Below are positions 26,156 through 36,900 of a stretch of 41,017 nucleotides of DNA, piece after piece (position 1 is the stretch's first letter; every line of letters begins with the position of its first letter). The DNA comes from Planctomycetota bacterium (GTDB lineage Bacteria; Planctomycetota; Phycisphaerae; Phycisphaerales; Zrk34). Position numbers and translations under genes: made by a program. The notes beneath the pieces were generated by a model. It ran no database searches. It saw only the letters and a program-made list of their open reading frames with translations, and was not told the origin of the DNA. The DNA lies in assembly GCA_016125255.1 (NCBI GenBank), contig WGMD01000019.1:1-41017 (forward strand), in the 5' to 3' direction.

Positions 26156-26954
26156 GGCTCAGATTCACCCCACCGCCATCGTCGATTACCCCCCCGGCCT
26201 CGCCGACAACGTCGTCGTCGGCCCCTTGTGCATCCTCCGCGGCAAAGTCAACATCGGAGCCGGCACACGACTCCTCCACCGCGTCACCATGCAGGGGCCC
26301 GTCAACATCGGCGAAAAGAACCTGCTCTACCCCAATGTCTGCATCGGATACGCCCCGCAGGATTTCAAATTCGACTCCGCCAAAGAGGGCTCCGGCGTCG
26401 TCATCGGGCACAGCAATGTCTTCCGCGAAGGCGTCACCGTCCACCGCGGGTCCGGCGATGCCGGCGACCCGCCGACCTCGATCGGCGATCGCAATTTCTT
26501 CATGGTCAATTCCCACGTCGCGCACGACTGCAACGTCGGATCCGACATCATCATGGTCAACGGGTCGCTCCTGGCCGGGCACGTCACGGTGCAGAATAAC
26601 GCCATCCTCGGCGGCAACGCGGCCGTGCACCAGTTCGTCCGCATCGGGCGGCTGGCGATGCTCGGCGGCGGCGCGGTGCTGACCAAGGACCTCCCGCCGT
26701 TCTGCGTCGCGCGCGAATCGCGCGGCGTCGGGTCGCTCAATCTCGTGGGCCTGCGACGGTCGGGACTGCGCGACAGCATCAAGCCCCTCAAGGAAGGGTT
26801 CGACATCCTCTATCGCCATCGCCACACCAACCCCCGCGCCATCGAACTGATCATGGAAAAACTCGGCGACGATCCGCTCTGCCGCGAACTCGCCCAGTTC
26901 GTGGCTCAAACCAAACGCGGCATCACCTCCTACCGACCCTCCGACGAAGAGTAG
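26154..26954 (+). CDS. lpxA: Acyl-ACP--UDP-N-acetylglucosamine O-acyltransferase
   Basis: A 266-residue left-handed beta-helix acyltransferase. Hexapeptide repeats run from IHPTAIVDYPPGLADNVVVG to about residue 190, with the catalytic histidine region SHVAHDCNVG (His124 probably catalytic) and the LpxA signature GGNAAVHQFVRIG; a helical C-terminal domain follows. It starts lipid A synthesis by acylating the 3-OH of UDP-GlcNAc. The start at 26154 (MAQIHPT) is chosen over ATG 26142. It is divergent from lipB with start codons overlapping, and the MBL gene follows after three bases. It supports an LPS-type outer membrane. Confidence 0.94.
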   Translation: MAQIHPTAIVDYPPGLADNVVVGPLCILRGKVNIGAGTRLLHRVTMQGPVNIGEKNLLYPNVCIGYAPQDFKFDSAKEGSGVVIGHSNVFREGVTVHRGSGDAGDPPTSIGDRNFFMVNSHVAHDCNVGSDIIMVNGSLLAGHVTVQNNAILGGNAAVHQFVRIGRLAMLGGGAVLTKDLPPFCVARESRGVGSLNLVGLRRSGLRDSIKPLKEGFDILYRHRHTNPRAIELIMEKLGDDPLCRELAQFVAQTKRGITSYRPSDEE

Positions 26955-26957
26955 CCC

Positions 26958-27824
26958 ATGCACCTGTGCGTCCTCGGCTCCGGCTCAAGCGGCAACGCCT
27001 CCGTCCTCCGCCTCGGCTCGCGCTGCCTGCTCATCGACGCCGGGTTCGGCCCACGCACCATGACCAAGCGCCTCGCCGACCTGGGCCTCTCCCTCGCCGA
27101 CCTCGACGCCGTGCTGCTCACACACCTGGACACCGATCACTTCCAGCCGACCTGGTTCACCACGCTCCTCAAACTCAACATCCGCGTCTACTGTCACCAG
27201 CGTCATCTCGCCGAGCTTTACCAGCACACCGTCGCCACGCCCGGCGGAGCCGACGCTCGCATGCTCCACCGCGCGGGTCTGCTGCATCCCTTCACCGACA
27301 TCCCCTTCACGCTGACGCTTGCCGACGGCTCGACCGCCCGCGTCACGCCCGTCAATCTCGCCCACGACCGCGAAGGCACGACCGGCTACCGCATCGACGC
27401 CCCGACCGGACGCCTCGGTTTCGCCACCGACCTGGGCCGCGTGACCCGACAACTTGTCGAAACCTTCGCGAATGTGGACCTGCTCGCCATCGAGTCCAAC
27501 TACGATCCGCCCATGCAGCGCGCCAGCGCCCGCCCCGCCATGCTCAAGCGCCGCATCATGGGCGGGTCCGGACACCTGTCCAACGAACAGGCCATGGACG
27601 GCATCCGCGAAATCGCCGCCCGCTCCAAGCAGCCCCCCCGCCATATCGTCCTGCTCCATCTCTCCCGACAGTGCAACTGCCCCCAGCGCATCCTCGAACT
27701 CTATGGCTTGCAACCGCACCTCGCCGAGCGCATCTGCATCACCAACCAGCACGCGCGCACGCCCTGGCTCTCCGCCGACGAAACCCAACTCCAGCTCGAC
27801 GGCCAGCAGCTTCACATGTGGTGA
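26958..27824 (+). CDS. MBL-fold metallohydrolase of the YycJ/WalJ type
   Basis: A 288-residue beta-lactamase-fold protein: SGSSGNASVLRLGSRCLLID near the start, the metal motif THLDTDHF (residues 55-62), a DREGTTGYRI segment, FATDLGRVTRQLVE, AIESNYDP and SGHLSNEQAMDGI, all in the order seen in YycJ-like proteins. The canonical HxHxDH motif has Asp in place of the second His (HLDTDH, 56-61), which may alter metal binding. Start 3 bp after the lpxA stop suggests a two-gene operon. Relatives have been linked to nuclease or cell-wall functions; the substrate here is unknown. Confidence 0.88.
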   Translation: MHLCVLGSGSSGNASVLRLGSRCLLIDAGFGPRTMTKRLADLGLSLADLDAVLLTHLDTDHFQPTWFTTLLKLNIRVYCHQRHLAELYQHTVATPGGADARMLHRAGLLHPFTDIPFTLTLADGSTARVTPVNLAHDREGTTGYRIDAPTGRLGFATDLGRVTRQLVETFANVDLLAIESNYDPPMQRASARPAMLKRRIMGGSGHLSNEQAMDGIREIAARSKQPPRHIVLLHLSRQCNCPQRILELYGLQPHLAERICITNQHARTPWLSADETQLQLDGQQLHMW

Positions 27825-27866
27825 TCCGCTTTTGAATCTACGAAAACGTGTGTGAAGCCGGTTTTT

Positions 27867-27979
27867 ACGAGCCGCGACCGTGAGGGAGCGGTCAAGGAAC
27901 CGCATTTGGCGCGGATTCGACCGCTTGCTGACGCGCGCGGCTCGTTAGGAGTATGGCTACACATTGATTGAAACCGCTC
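27867..27979. repeat. REP-like element with 10-bp terminal inverted repeats
   Basis: ACGAGCCGCG (27867-27876) and CGCGGCTCGT (27936-27945) frame a core holding CGTGAGGGAGCGGTC and ATTCGACCGCTTG. About 85 bp reaching from inside the core to TTGAAACCGCTC (27979) reappear, reverse-complemented, at 39333-39417. This is a dispersed element located in the spacer after the MBL gene. Confidence 0.75.
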
Positions 27980-28025
27980 CAAACAAGCCGAGGGCTGAGC
28001 GCAGCGAAGCCCCGGATATCTTGGT

Positions 28026-28262
28026 TGACTTGCGTCAGGGGGCGTTCCGCCCCCCGACACCCCCTCGATGCAAAAGACACGAAAACAAGAACCCCGCTCG
28101 CCGCGGGGGCATCTCATTCTCCTGCCGCCAAACACGGAGCATGGCACGCGACGCGCGGCGTGCCCGGCCTTTGAGGAGGAGAATGAGAAGCCCCCGCGGC
28201 GAGCGGATGCCTTGTTGTCTTTTCGGGGGTGTCGGGGGCTGCAAGCCGCCTGACGCAAGTCA
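28026..28262. repeat. 237-bp MITE-like long palindrome
   Basis: Perfect 14-bp terminal inverted repeats TGACTTGCGTCAGG (28026-28039) / CCTGACGCAAGTCA (28249-28262) continue inward with CCCCCGACACCCCC (28051-28064 with 28225-28238), GCTCGCCGCGGGGGC (28096-28110 with 28190-28204), TCTCATTCTCCT (28112-28123 with 28177-28188) and GGCACGC/GCGTGCC at the tip (28143-28149, 28158-28164). Almost the whole element folds as one hairpin. It encodes no credible protein and ends exactly at the stop codon of the ABC transporter gene. It may also end transcription from both sides. Confidence 0.85.
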
Positions 28263-30103
<1,841 letters not shown>

Positions 30104-30107
<4 letters not shown>

Positions 30108-31438
30108 CGCGTGATTCCGCCGGCTTGTGGATCGAGACGGGCCAGGTAGTCGAAGTATCGCGGAAACGTCTTGTTGACGCACGCCGGGTCGGCGATCCGC
30201 ACGCCATCACTGCGCAATCCCGCCAGCGAAAACGCCATCGCCATGCGATGATCGTCATACGTCTCGATCAATGCGGGCGAAAGCTTCCCCCCGGCGGGCG
30301 GATCGATGTGAAGATCATCGCTCTCCACACGCACCGTCGCGCCCAGCTTCGTCAGTTCATCGCGCAGAGCCGCCATGCGGTCCGTCTCCTTGACGCGCAG
30401 GTTGCCGACGTTGCGAATCACCGTCGGTCCGTCGGCGAAAAGCGCCGCCACGCCGAGCGTCTGCGCCATGTCGGGCATCGCGTTCAAATCAACGTCGATC
30501 CCGCGAAGCTGGTCGGGGCCGGTGACGGTGATGGCGTTGGCTTCGACATGCACGCTCGCGCCCATGTTCGCCAGACACGTTTGGGCGAAATGCGTGTCGC
30601 CCTGAAGCGCGGTGTGGCCCAGACCGATGATGCGCATCGTGGCGCCGGCGGTGATGGCGGCGGCGGCGAGGAAATAGCTGGCGTTGGACGCATCGGGTTC
30701 GACCCACCAGTCGCGCGCCGTGTATTGACCGCGCCGGACCTGAATCGCCGGATACGCCGCGACTTTTTCGGGGGGCACGATCACGACGTCCGCCCCGAAC
30801 TGTCGCATCAGGGCGAGGGTCATCTCAATGTAGGGCCAGCTTGTCACCGGGCCGTCGAAGTCGATGATCAGGTCCTGCCGCATGTACGGCCCGACGTGCA
30901 GCAGCGCGGAGATGTACTGGCTGCTGAGTGTCGGCGCGAGCGTGAGCAAGCCGCCTGCCAGGCCGCGAGCGGCGATCTCCAAAGGCGGGAAACCGTCTTC
31001 GCCGAGGTAGCGGACTTCCGCGCCGAGCGAGCGGAGCGGGTCGACCAGTTGTCCGATCGGGCGCTGGCGCATGCGGGGGATGCCGTCGAGCGTGTAGGTT
31101 CCGTGCCCGAGGCAGCACGCGGCGGTGAGGAAGCGCATCGCGGTCCCGGCGTTGCCGAGGATCAGATCAGCGTCCTTCGCAGGAATCGTCCCCGCCTTGC
31201 CGACGACGCGCACGGTGCGCTTGGGTTCATTGATGGTCAGTTCGAACCCGAGCTTGCCCAGGGCCGCCATCATCACGCGCGTATCGTCGGCGAAAAGCAC
31301 ATTGGTCAAAGTCGACGGCCCGTCGGCGAGCGCCGCCAGCAGCAGCGCGCGATTCGTCAGACTCTTGGACCCGGGCAGATCGTCGAGCGTGATCTGAAAG
31401 GGACCACGGAGGGGCGTGATGGGAAGGGATGAAGACAT
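30104..31438 (-). CDS. aroA: 3-phosphoshikimate 1-carboxyvinyltransferase (EPSP synthase)
   Basis: A 444-residue enzyme joining shikimate-3-phosphate and PEP to give EPSP in aromatic amino acid synthesis. Signatures: LPGSKSLTNRALLLAALADG (about 21-40), GNAGTAMRFLTA, PRMRQRPIGQLVDPLRSLG, SSQYISALL and RVKETDRMAALRDEL, with the closing DDHRMAMAFSLAGL. The start is taken at MSSSLPITP (31438). The frame is open up to 31486, but that part is a translated repeat (VRTPHSALPIPHS). No clear ribosome binding site exists because the repeat abuts the start. Overlaps the ABC transporter gene by ATGA. Confidence 0.96.
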
Positions 31439-31440
31439 TT

Positions 31441-31478
31441 GAGAGTGCGGAATGGGCAGTGCGGAGTGGGGAGTACGG
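31441..31478. repeat. GAGTGCGGAGT repeat, single arm upstream of aroA
   Basis: GAGAGTGCGGAATGGGCAGT then GCGGAGTGGGGAGTACGG. Only one arm is visible. It fills the spacer between the aroA start codon (31436-31438) and the cpn10 stop codon (31490) and would be transcribed in the aroA leader. Confidence 0.75.
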
Positions 31479-31489
31479 ACCGCCAAACC

Positions 31490-31813
31490 CTACTTGTTGG
31501 CGCGGAAGACGGCGACGACGTTTTCGATGGGGACGACGAAGAGGCGGTTGTCGCCTTCGAAGTCGACGGGGATCGCCTGGTGCGGGTTGAAGAGCACCTT
31601 GTCGTACTGGGCGATGGGGTAGTCTTCGTCGTGGGCCACCTGGGCGCTGACGGCGACGACGCGGCCGGTCAGGGTGGGGATCTCGATTTTGTCGGGGAGG
31701 TGGATGCCGCTCTTGGTCTGCTTCTTGTCCTCGTCCTTGCGGATCAGGACGCGCTTGCCGATGGGCTCGACGGTTTCGAGAGGGGAGGTTTTGGTGGGTC
31801 GTGTATTGCTCAT
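31490..31813 (-). CDS. Cpn10/GroES-like co-chaperonin
   Basis: A 107-residue GroES-fold protein: PIGKRVLIRKDEDKKQTKSG (about 18-37), IHLPDKIEIPTLTGRVVAVS, then the second strand pair YDKVLFNPHQAIPV and FVVPIENVVAVF. GroES caps the GroEL chaperonin. There is no groEL next to it; the downstream gene is aroA, so it may be an orphan or divergent paralogue. The start is MSNTRPTKT at 31813; the longer frame to 32011 runs through the divergent apt promoter and gene. A good -10 box, TATAAT (31843-31838), lies about 25 bases upstream; its -35 is poor. Confidence 0.9.
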   Translation of the reverse strand: MSNTRPTKTSPLETVEPIGKRVLIRKDEDKKQTKSGIHLPDKIEIPTLTGRVVAVSAQVAHDEDYPIAQYDKVLFNPHQAIPVDFEGDNRLFVVPIENVVAVFRANK

Positions 31814-31837
31814 GATATTTTGGTCCGGCGAGCGGGG

Positions 31838-31888
31838 ATTATACGTCAAGCGGTGCGGGCCGACCACCGCCGTCGTTTCGGTTACAAT
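31838..31888. promoter_or_regulatory. Divergent promoter region of cpn10 and apt
   Basis: On the minus strand TATAAT (31843-31838) would give a start near 31831 and an 18-nt leader for the Cpn10 gene. On the plus strand TACAAT (31883-31888) would give a start near 31895 and a 30-nt leader for apt. Both lack a good -35 box at 16-18 bp. No CIRCE-type heat-shock operator is visible. Confidence 0.45.
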
Positions 31889-31925
31889 CACCGCCCGCCG
31901 ACTTTCACACAGGGAGCGCACCGCG

Positions 31926-32447
31926 ATGCTGGAGCTTCGGGATTTCATCAAGGACGTGCCGGACTGGCCCAAGCCGGGCATCGTGTTCAAGGACATCACG
32001 CCGATGCTCAATCATCCCAGCGCGTTGTCGATGGCGATCGAGCAGATGGCCAGCCCGTTCCGGGGTCAACACATCGACCTGGTCGCCGGGGCCGAGTCGC
32101 GCGGGTTCATCTTCGGCATCGCGCTGGCGCAGTCGCTGTCGGCGGGTTTCGTCCCGATTCGCAAACCCAAAAAGCTGCCGCGCGCCGTGCACAGCGCCGA
32201 GTATGCGCTCGAATACGGGACGGACAAGCTCGAGGTGCACACCGACGCGATGAAGCCGGGCCAGCGCGTGCTGCTTGTCGACGACCTGCTCGCGACCGGC
32301 GGGACGATGCACGCCTGCTGCCAGATGGTCCAACTGCTCGGCGCCGAACTGGCGGGGATCACGTGTCTGATCGAACTGACCTTTTTGAACGGGCGCGAGA
32401 AGCTCAAGGCGTTCAATCAGAATGTGCATGCGGTGATCAAGTACTGA
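31926..32447 (+). CDS. apt: Adenine phosphoribosyltransferase
   Basis: A 173-residue salvage enzyme making AMP from adenine and PRPP. Diagnostic parts: FIKDVPDWPKPGIVFKDITP (about 7-26), GAESRGFIFGIALA, VPIRKPKKLP and the PRPP loop VLLVDDLLATGGTM. GGGAG lies ten bases before ATG. It is divergent from the Cpn10 gene and ends just where a palindromic repeat begins (TGA of the stop overlaps the repeat); a two-way terminator follows at 32581. Confidence 0.96.
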   Translation: MLELRDFIKDVPDWPKPGIVFKDITPMLNHPSALSMAIEQMASPFRGQHIDLVAGAESRGFIFGIALAQSLSAGFVPIRKPKKLPRAVHSAEYALEYGTDKLEVHTDAMKPGQRVLLVDDLLATGGTMHACCQMVQLLGAELAGITCLIELTFLNGREKLKAFNQNVHAVIKY

Positions 32448-32566
32448 GTGTGGAGTGTGGAGTTGGGAGTGCGGAGTAAAAGACAGAAGACGCCCCATTG
32501 TCTTTCACTCCGAACTCCACACTCCGAACGCCGCATTCCCCACTCCCCCACCCGCCGCAAGCGGCG
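32445..32566. repeat. GAGTGCGGAGT palindromic repeat, copy after apt
   Basis: Left arm 32445-32477 (TGAGTGTGGAGTGTGGAGT...GCGGAGT), centre AAAAGACAGAAG...TTGTCTTTC, which itself can pair, and right arm 32507-32548 (ACTCCGAACTCCACACTCC...CCCCACTCCCC). A short hairpin GCCGC-aa-GCGGC followed by GTCGCTAAAC (32554-32573) trails it; the same trailer motif, GCCGC..GCGGCGTCGCTA, follows the copy at 33793. The copy overlaps the apt stop codon. Confidence 0.85.
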
Positions 32567-32580
32567 TCGCTAAACAAATA

Positions 32581-32614
32581 AAGCGGACCCGGCACATCAT
32601 GTCCGGGTCCGCTT
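32581..32614. terminator. Bidirectional intrinsic terminator
   Basis: AAGCGGACCCGG (32581-32592) and CCGGGTCCGCTT (32603-32614) form a perfect 12-bp stem with a 10-nt loop. On the plus strand it runs into CTTTTAA (end of apt); on the minus strand into TTTATTTGTTT (end of the VPLPA-CTERM gene). Confidence 0.85.
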
Positions 32615-32657
32615 TTAACTTGGGTCCGATCGGGTGACGATCGGAGAGTTGTGGCGA

Positions 32658-33554
32658 TCAGGCGGCCTTGCGGTTGCGGCGGAGGATCAGAGCGGCGAGG
32701 CCCATCAGGCCGGCGGGCAGCGCAGCGGGGGTCGGGACCACATGGGTCTGCGGAGCGAATTCGCCGGCGGTTTCGATGATGTCGTTGCCGCAGCCCCAGA
32801 CGATGTGGGCGGAGGCGGAAGTCAGGTCGACCTGTCCGAGGATCGAGGCGAGGTCGATCGTGTACTGGATGAACACGGTGCCGTCTTCCTTGCCGCCGTA
32901 GTTGGCCATGGCGGTTTCAATCAGGGCGGAGGAGCCGAGCTTGAGGTTGCTGGCGATGTTGCCCTTGACGGCCCAGGGGGCGACCCATCCCTGCACGGTG
33001 TTGGTGCCGGGGCCGAAGTCGCTGGTCACCTGCGTGCTGTGGTTGAGGTACGAGCCCGAGACATTCTGAAGGGCAAGGGTCTGCGTGCCTTCGTTGGTGA
33101 TCTGATAGATGGAGCCGGCGGTCAGACCCGCGTTGAGGGACTGCGTGACGATGCCGTACTCGACGCCGTTGAGCGTGATGAACATGTCGCCGAGGTTGTA
33201 GGTGTGACCGCTGTAGGTGTTGGTCAGGGCGCCGTCGGACCCGCCGCCGGCGACGACGAGAATCTCGAGCTTGCCGCTGTTCTGGCGGACATGAAGCTGT
33301 TCGAGGTCGAACAGTTCGCCGACGCTGCCGCCGGGGCTGGGCACGTGGCCGACACCGTTGGGGTAGTTGACGGGCGAGTAGTCGTTCTGAATGGTGAAGA
33401 AGCCGTTGAGCGTGGAGGTGTTGACCTGATTGGCCTGTGTGAAAGGTGTCAGACCCCACTGATCCACGACACCGGAGGTGACGGTCAGGGCGGCGTTGGC
33501 GAACGTCGAGAGCCCCATGACCACGAGAGCGGTAAGACCAAGAGTACGGAACAT
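32658..33554 (-). CDS. Secreted protein with VPLPA/PEP-CTERM-type tail
   Basis: A 298-residue protein with signal peptide (MFRTLGLTALVVMGLSTFAN, then AA), a beta-rich middle of unrecognised family (segments such as FTIQNDYSPVNYPNGVGHVP, VRQNSGKLEILVVAGGGSDG, YNLGDMFITLNGVEYG) and the tail VVPTPAALPAGLMGLAALIL then RRNRKAA. It should be exported and anchored or processed by an exosortase-type system. The second ATG (33554) is chosen because AAGGA lies eight bases before it; the ATG at 33560 is too close to that site. It stands alone between terminators. Its spacing of small polar residues suggests a surface or extracellular matrix protein. Confidence 0.88.
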   Translation of the reverse strand: MFRTLGLTALVVMGLSTFANAALTVTSGVVDQWGLTPFTQANQVNTSTLNGFFTIQNDYSPVNYPNGVGHVPSPGGSVGELFDLEQLHVRQNSGKLEILVVAGGGSDGALTNTYSGHTYNLGDMFITLNGVEYGIVTQSLNAGLTAGSIYQITNEGTQTLALQNVSGSYLNHSTQVTSDFGPGTNTVQGWVAPWAVKGNIASNLKLGSSALIETAMANYGGKEDGTVFIQYTIDLASILGQVDLTSASAHIVWGCGNDIIETAGEFAPQTHVVPTPAALPAGLMGLAALILRRNRKAA

Positions 33555-33792
33555 TCTCATTTTCCTTTCGAGGTTGGTTACGCCGACGCCACATCGGCGG
33601 TCGGCCCGGACCCGAGGACATAGAACGAATGGCGTGCCAAACTCGGAGGCGCGGTCGCAAAATCCGTCGAATCACGAAAATGGCGGAAAATGCCGCCAAA
33701 AACACCGGTCCGGATGTGCGGTTTGTAACGCCTGCGCGCGGATGTGTCGTCAAGCAACCACGGGCGCGAAGCGATGATGGATGAGAACGACG
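33555..33792. other. Upstream region of the VPLPA-CTERM gene
   Basis: About 240 bp without a gene; with the repeat that follows it makes a 374-bp gene-free stretch up to mfd. It must contain the promoter for the VPLPA-CTERM gene, but I find no strong consensus boxes. A short inverted pair AAAATGGCGG / CCGCCAAAA (33678-33700) is present. Confidence 0.4.
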
Positions 33793-33901
33793 TGGGGAGA
33801 GTGGGGAGTGGGGAGTTGGGAGTGTGGAGTGTGGAGTGAAAGACGGGAGGGGCGCGCCCCCCTGCTTCTACGCCGCACTCCGCATTCCCGACTCCGCACT
33901 C
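33793..33901. repeat. GAGTGCGGAGT palindromic repeat, copy after mfd
   Basis: Left arm 33793-33838 (GGGGAGAGTGGGGAGTGGGG and further GGAGT units), centre AAAGACGGGAGGGGCGC...CCCCCCTGCTTCTACG, right arm 33872-33901 (GCACTCCGCATTCCCGACTC and CGCACT). It lies in the spacer between mfd and the VPLPA-CTERM gene. Confidence 0.85.
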
Positions 33902-33924
33902 AAAAATATCCCGCCGCGCGCGGC
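33902..33924 (-). terminator. Possible terminator after mfd
   Basis: A self-complementary GCCGCGCGCGGC (33913-33924) lies four bases after the mfd stop codon and, on the minus strand, is followed by GGGATATTTTTGAG, with TTTTT at 33906-33902. The stem is short and the T-run is six bases away, so this is tentative. Confidence 0.4.
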
Positions 33925-33928
33925 GTCG

Positions 33929-36900
33929 CTACACGGGGGATTTGACGGGCGCGGCCTTCAATGGCGCGACCAATAACTTGCGCAGCACCGCCAGCAGCGT
34001 CGTCGGCTGCTCAATGTAGCTGCGCGGCGGACGGTAATACACGGTGCCGGGCTTGTCGGGGGCGGGCGTGTCGACGAGACGCACCGATCCCGCCGCACCG
34101 GCGAGCATCGGCGAAAGCTTCTGCACATGATGCGTCGAGAAAATCAGATCGTCGCCATCGAGCTTCAGCGCCATCACATCAAGCTGCGCCAGCGCCGCGC
34201 GAATCTCCGCGAGCGTGACCAGAAGCTGCGCCGGCTTGGGCAGCGGGCCGTACGCTTCGACCAGCTCGCGCTCCACCGCCGCGAGCACCTCAAAGTCCCC
34301 CGCCCGGTTGATCCGCCGGTACGCATCCATCCGGTGCTTGTCCGAGGGAATGTACGGCCGCGGCAAATGCCCCGACAGACCCAATTCAAGATGCGTCTGC
34401 ACCGGCGCCCGGCGATGATCGTTCTTCAAATCGCTCGTCGCGTGTTCGAGAAGCTGGCAATACATTTCGTAGCCGACGGAGGCGATGTGCCCGGATTGCT
34501 CGGCGCCGAGGATGTTTCCGACGCCGCGGATTTCCATGTCGCGCATGGCGATCTTGAAGCCGGCCCCGAGCATGGAAAACTCCTCGATCGCGCGGAGCCG
34601 GCGCTGCGCGACTTCACTGAGCGGGCGCGATTCGGGCAGGAGAAGGTAGCAGTACGCCCGGTGCTTGTATCGCCCGACGCGCCCGCGAAGCTGATGCATC
34701 TCCGCGAGGCCGAAGCGATCGCAGTCGGCGATGAACATCGTGTTGGCGGTCGGAATGTCGATGCCCGATTCGATGATGGTGGTGCACACAAGCACATCCG
34801 CCTCGCCGCGGATGAACTCGAGCATGACATCCTCCAATTCGTGCCCCGGCATCTGCCCGTGCCCGACGACGAACCGCGCCTCCGGCACGAGCGTCTTCAA
34901 ATCCGCCGCGACATCGTAAATGCTCCCCACGCGATTGTGCACGAAATAGCACTGGCCCCCGCGATTGATCTCGCGCAGAATCGCATGACGAATCCGCTGC
35001 TTTTCGTAAGGAATCACTTCCGTCACGACCGCGCGCCGCTCCGCCGGCGGGGTCGACAAGCTCGAAATATCCCGCAGGCCCAAGAGCGCCATGTGCAGCG
35101 TGCGCGGAATCGGCGTCGCCGAGAGCGTCAGCACATCGACCGTCACGCGGAAACGCATCAGCCGGTTTTTATGTTCGACGCCGAACTTCTGCTCCTCATC
35201 GACGATCACCATGCCCAGGTCCTTGAAGTACAGATCGTCGGAGAGAATGCGATGCGTGCCGATGACGATGTCGACGCGTCCCTCCGCCAGGCCGGCGAGC
35301 GTGTCGCGGACCTGCTGCGTCGTGCGGAAGCGATTGAGCGTCTCGATCTTCACGGGGTAATCGGCCATGCGCTCGCGGAACGTCCGCTCGTGCTGATCGC
35401 TCAAGACGGTCGTCGGGCAGAGCACCGCCACCTGCTTGCCCGCCTCGACCGCGCGGAACGCCGCGCGCATGGCAAGCTCGGTTTTGCCGTACCCCACGTC
35501 GCCGCAGATGAGCCGGTCCATCGGCTGCGGGTCCGCCATGTCCTTGCGAATCTCGACCATCGCGGCGAGCTGGTCCTCCGTCTCGTCGTACGGAAACTCC
35601 GCCTCGAATTGCTTCATCCACATGGTTTCATCGGGATACCGGATGCCCGGCATCGACGCGCGCGCCGCCTGCACGCGCAATAGCTCAGCCGCCAGATCCT
35701 TGACCGACTCGGCGACCGCCTCCTTCTGTTTGCGCCACCGCGTTCCGCCGAGCTTCGACAGCGGCGGGCGACCGGCGAAGCCGCCCACGTATTTGTGAAC
35801 CAGTTCGATCTGCGAGGCCGGCACGTGAAGCAGCGCCTTTTCCGCGAACTCGAGCGTCAGGTATTCCTCGCCGTCGCCTTCCTTGCGCATCGAGCGAAGG
35901 CCTTGAAACTTCGCGATGCCGTGATGCTGATGCACCACAAAATCACCCGGCTCGATATCCAAAAACGTATCGACCGCCCGCGCCGCGCTGACCCGACGAA
36001 TCCGCCGCTTGGCCCCGTACCGATGCAACATCTCGTGATGCGGCACGATGGCGAGCTCGGAGTGCGGAGCGGGGACCGCGGAGTTCGGAGTGCGGAGCGC
36101 GGCATCTTCCTTGCCTTTCCACTCCGCATTCCCCACTCCCAACTCCCCACTCCAAATGAACCCCCGATACAGATACCCGACTTCCAGCGCGATCGACTTT
36201 GCGCTTCCGGGGGTGTGTTCGTCAATCAACTCCCCGAGCCGCGCCCGCTCCGCCTCGCGCTGGCAGAGCACGACGATGTCCTGCTCCGCCGTCATCTCGC
36301 CCAGTTCGACGACCGCCTTCTTGGCATCATGCTCAAACGGCGGCAGCGCGCGAACGGGGAGCGTGATGCGATGTTTCGCCATGCCGGGGGCGGCGAACTG
36401 GTTGATGTGCACGATGGCGAATTTGTCGAAGGCCTTGTTGACCGTGCCGGGCGAATAGATGCCTGTCGCATCGGTGAGCCGCTCGTAATACCCGCGCGCC
36501 TGCTCGGCGATCTCGAGTGTTTCGTGCTGCACGATGATCGTGTCGGCCCCGAGCATGGACCAGATGCTCGTCGTCCGCTCGTCCGATTGAATCTGCTCCG
36601 CCGAAGCGCCGATGAGTCGCACCCCCGGAAGTTTGCGCCCGCTGGCCATTGAGTCCAGGTCCACCTCGGCGATCTCGTCGATCTGATCGCCGAAGAAATC
36701 GATACGGACCGGCGTCAGATTGCCCGGCGGACACACGTCGACGATCCCCCCGCGCACCGCGAAATCCCCCGGCTCTTCGACGACATCGACCCGCTCGTAC
36801 CCCGCCCCCGCGAGCCAGTGGACCAGCTCCGCCTGATCGCAGGTGTCCCCCCGCTTCAGATCGCGCATCAGATTCGTCATCGCCTCGCGCATCGGGACCG

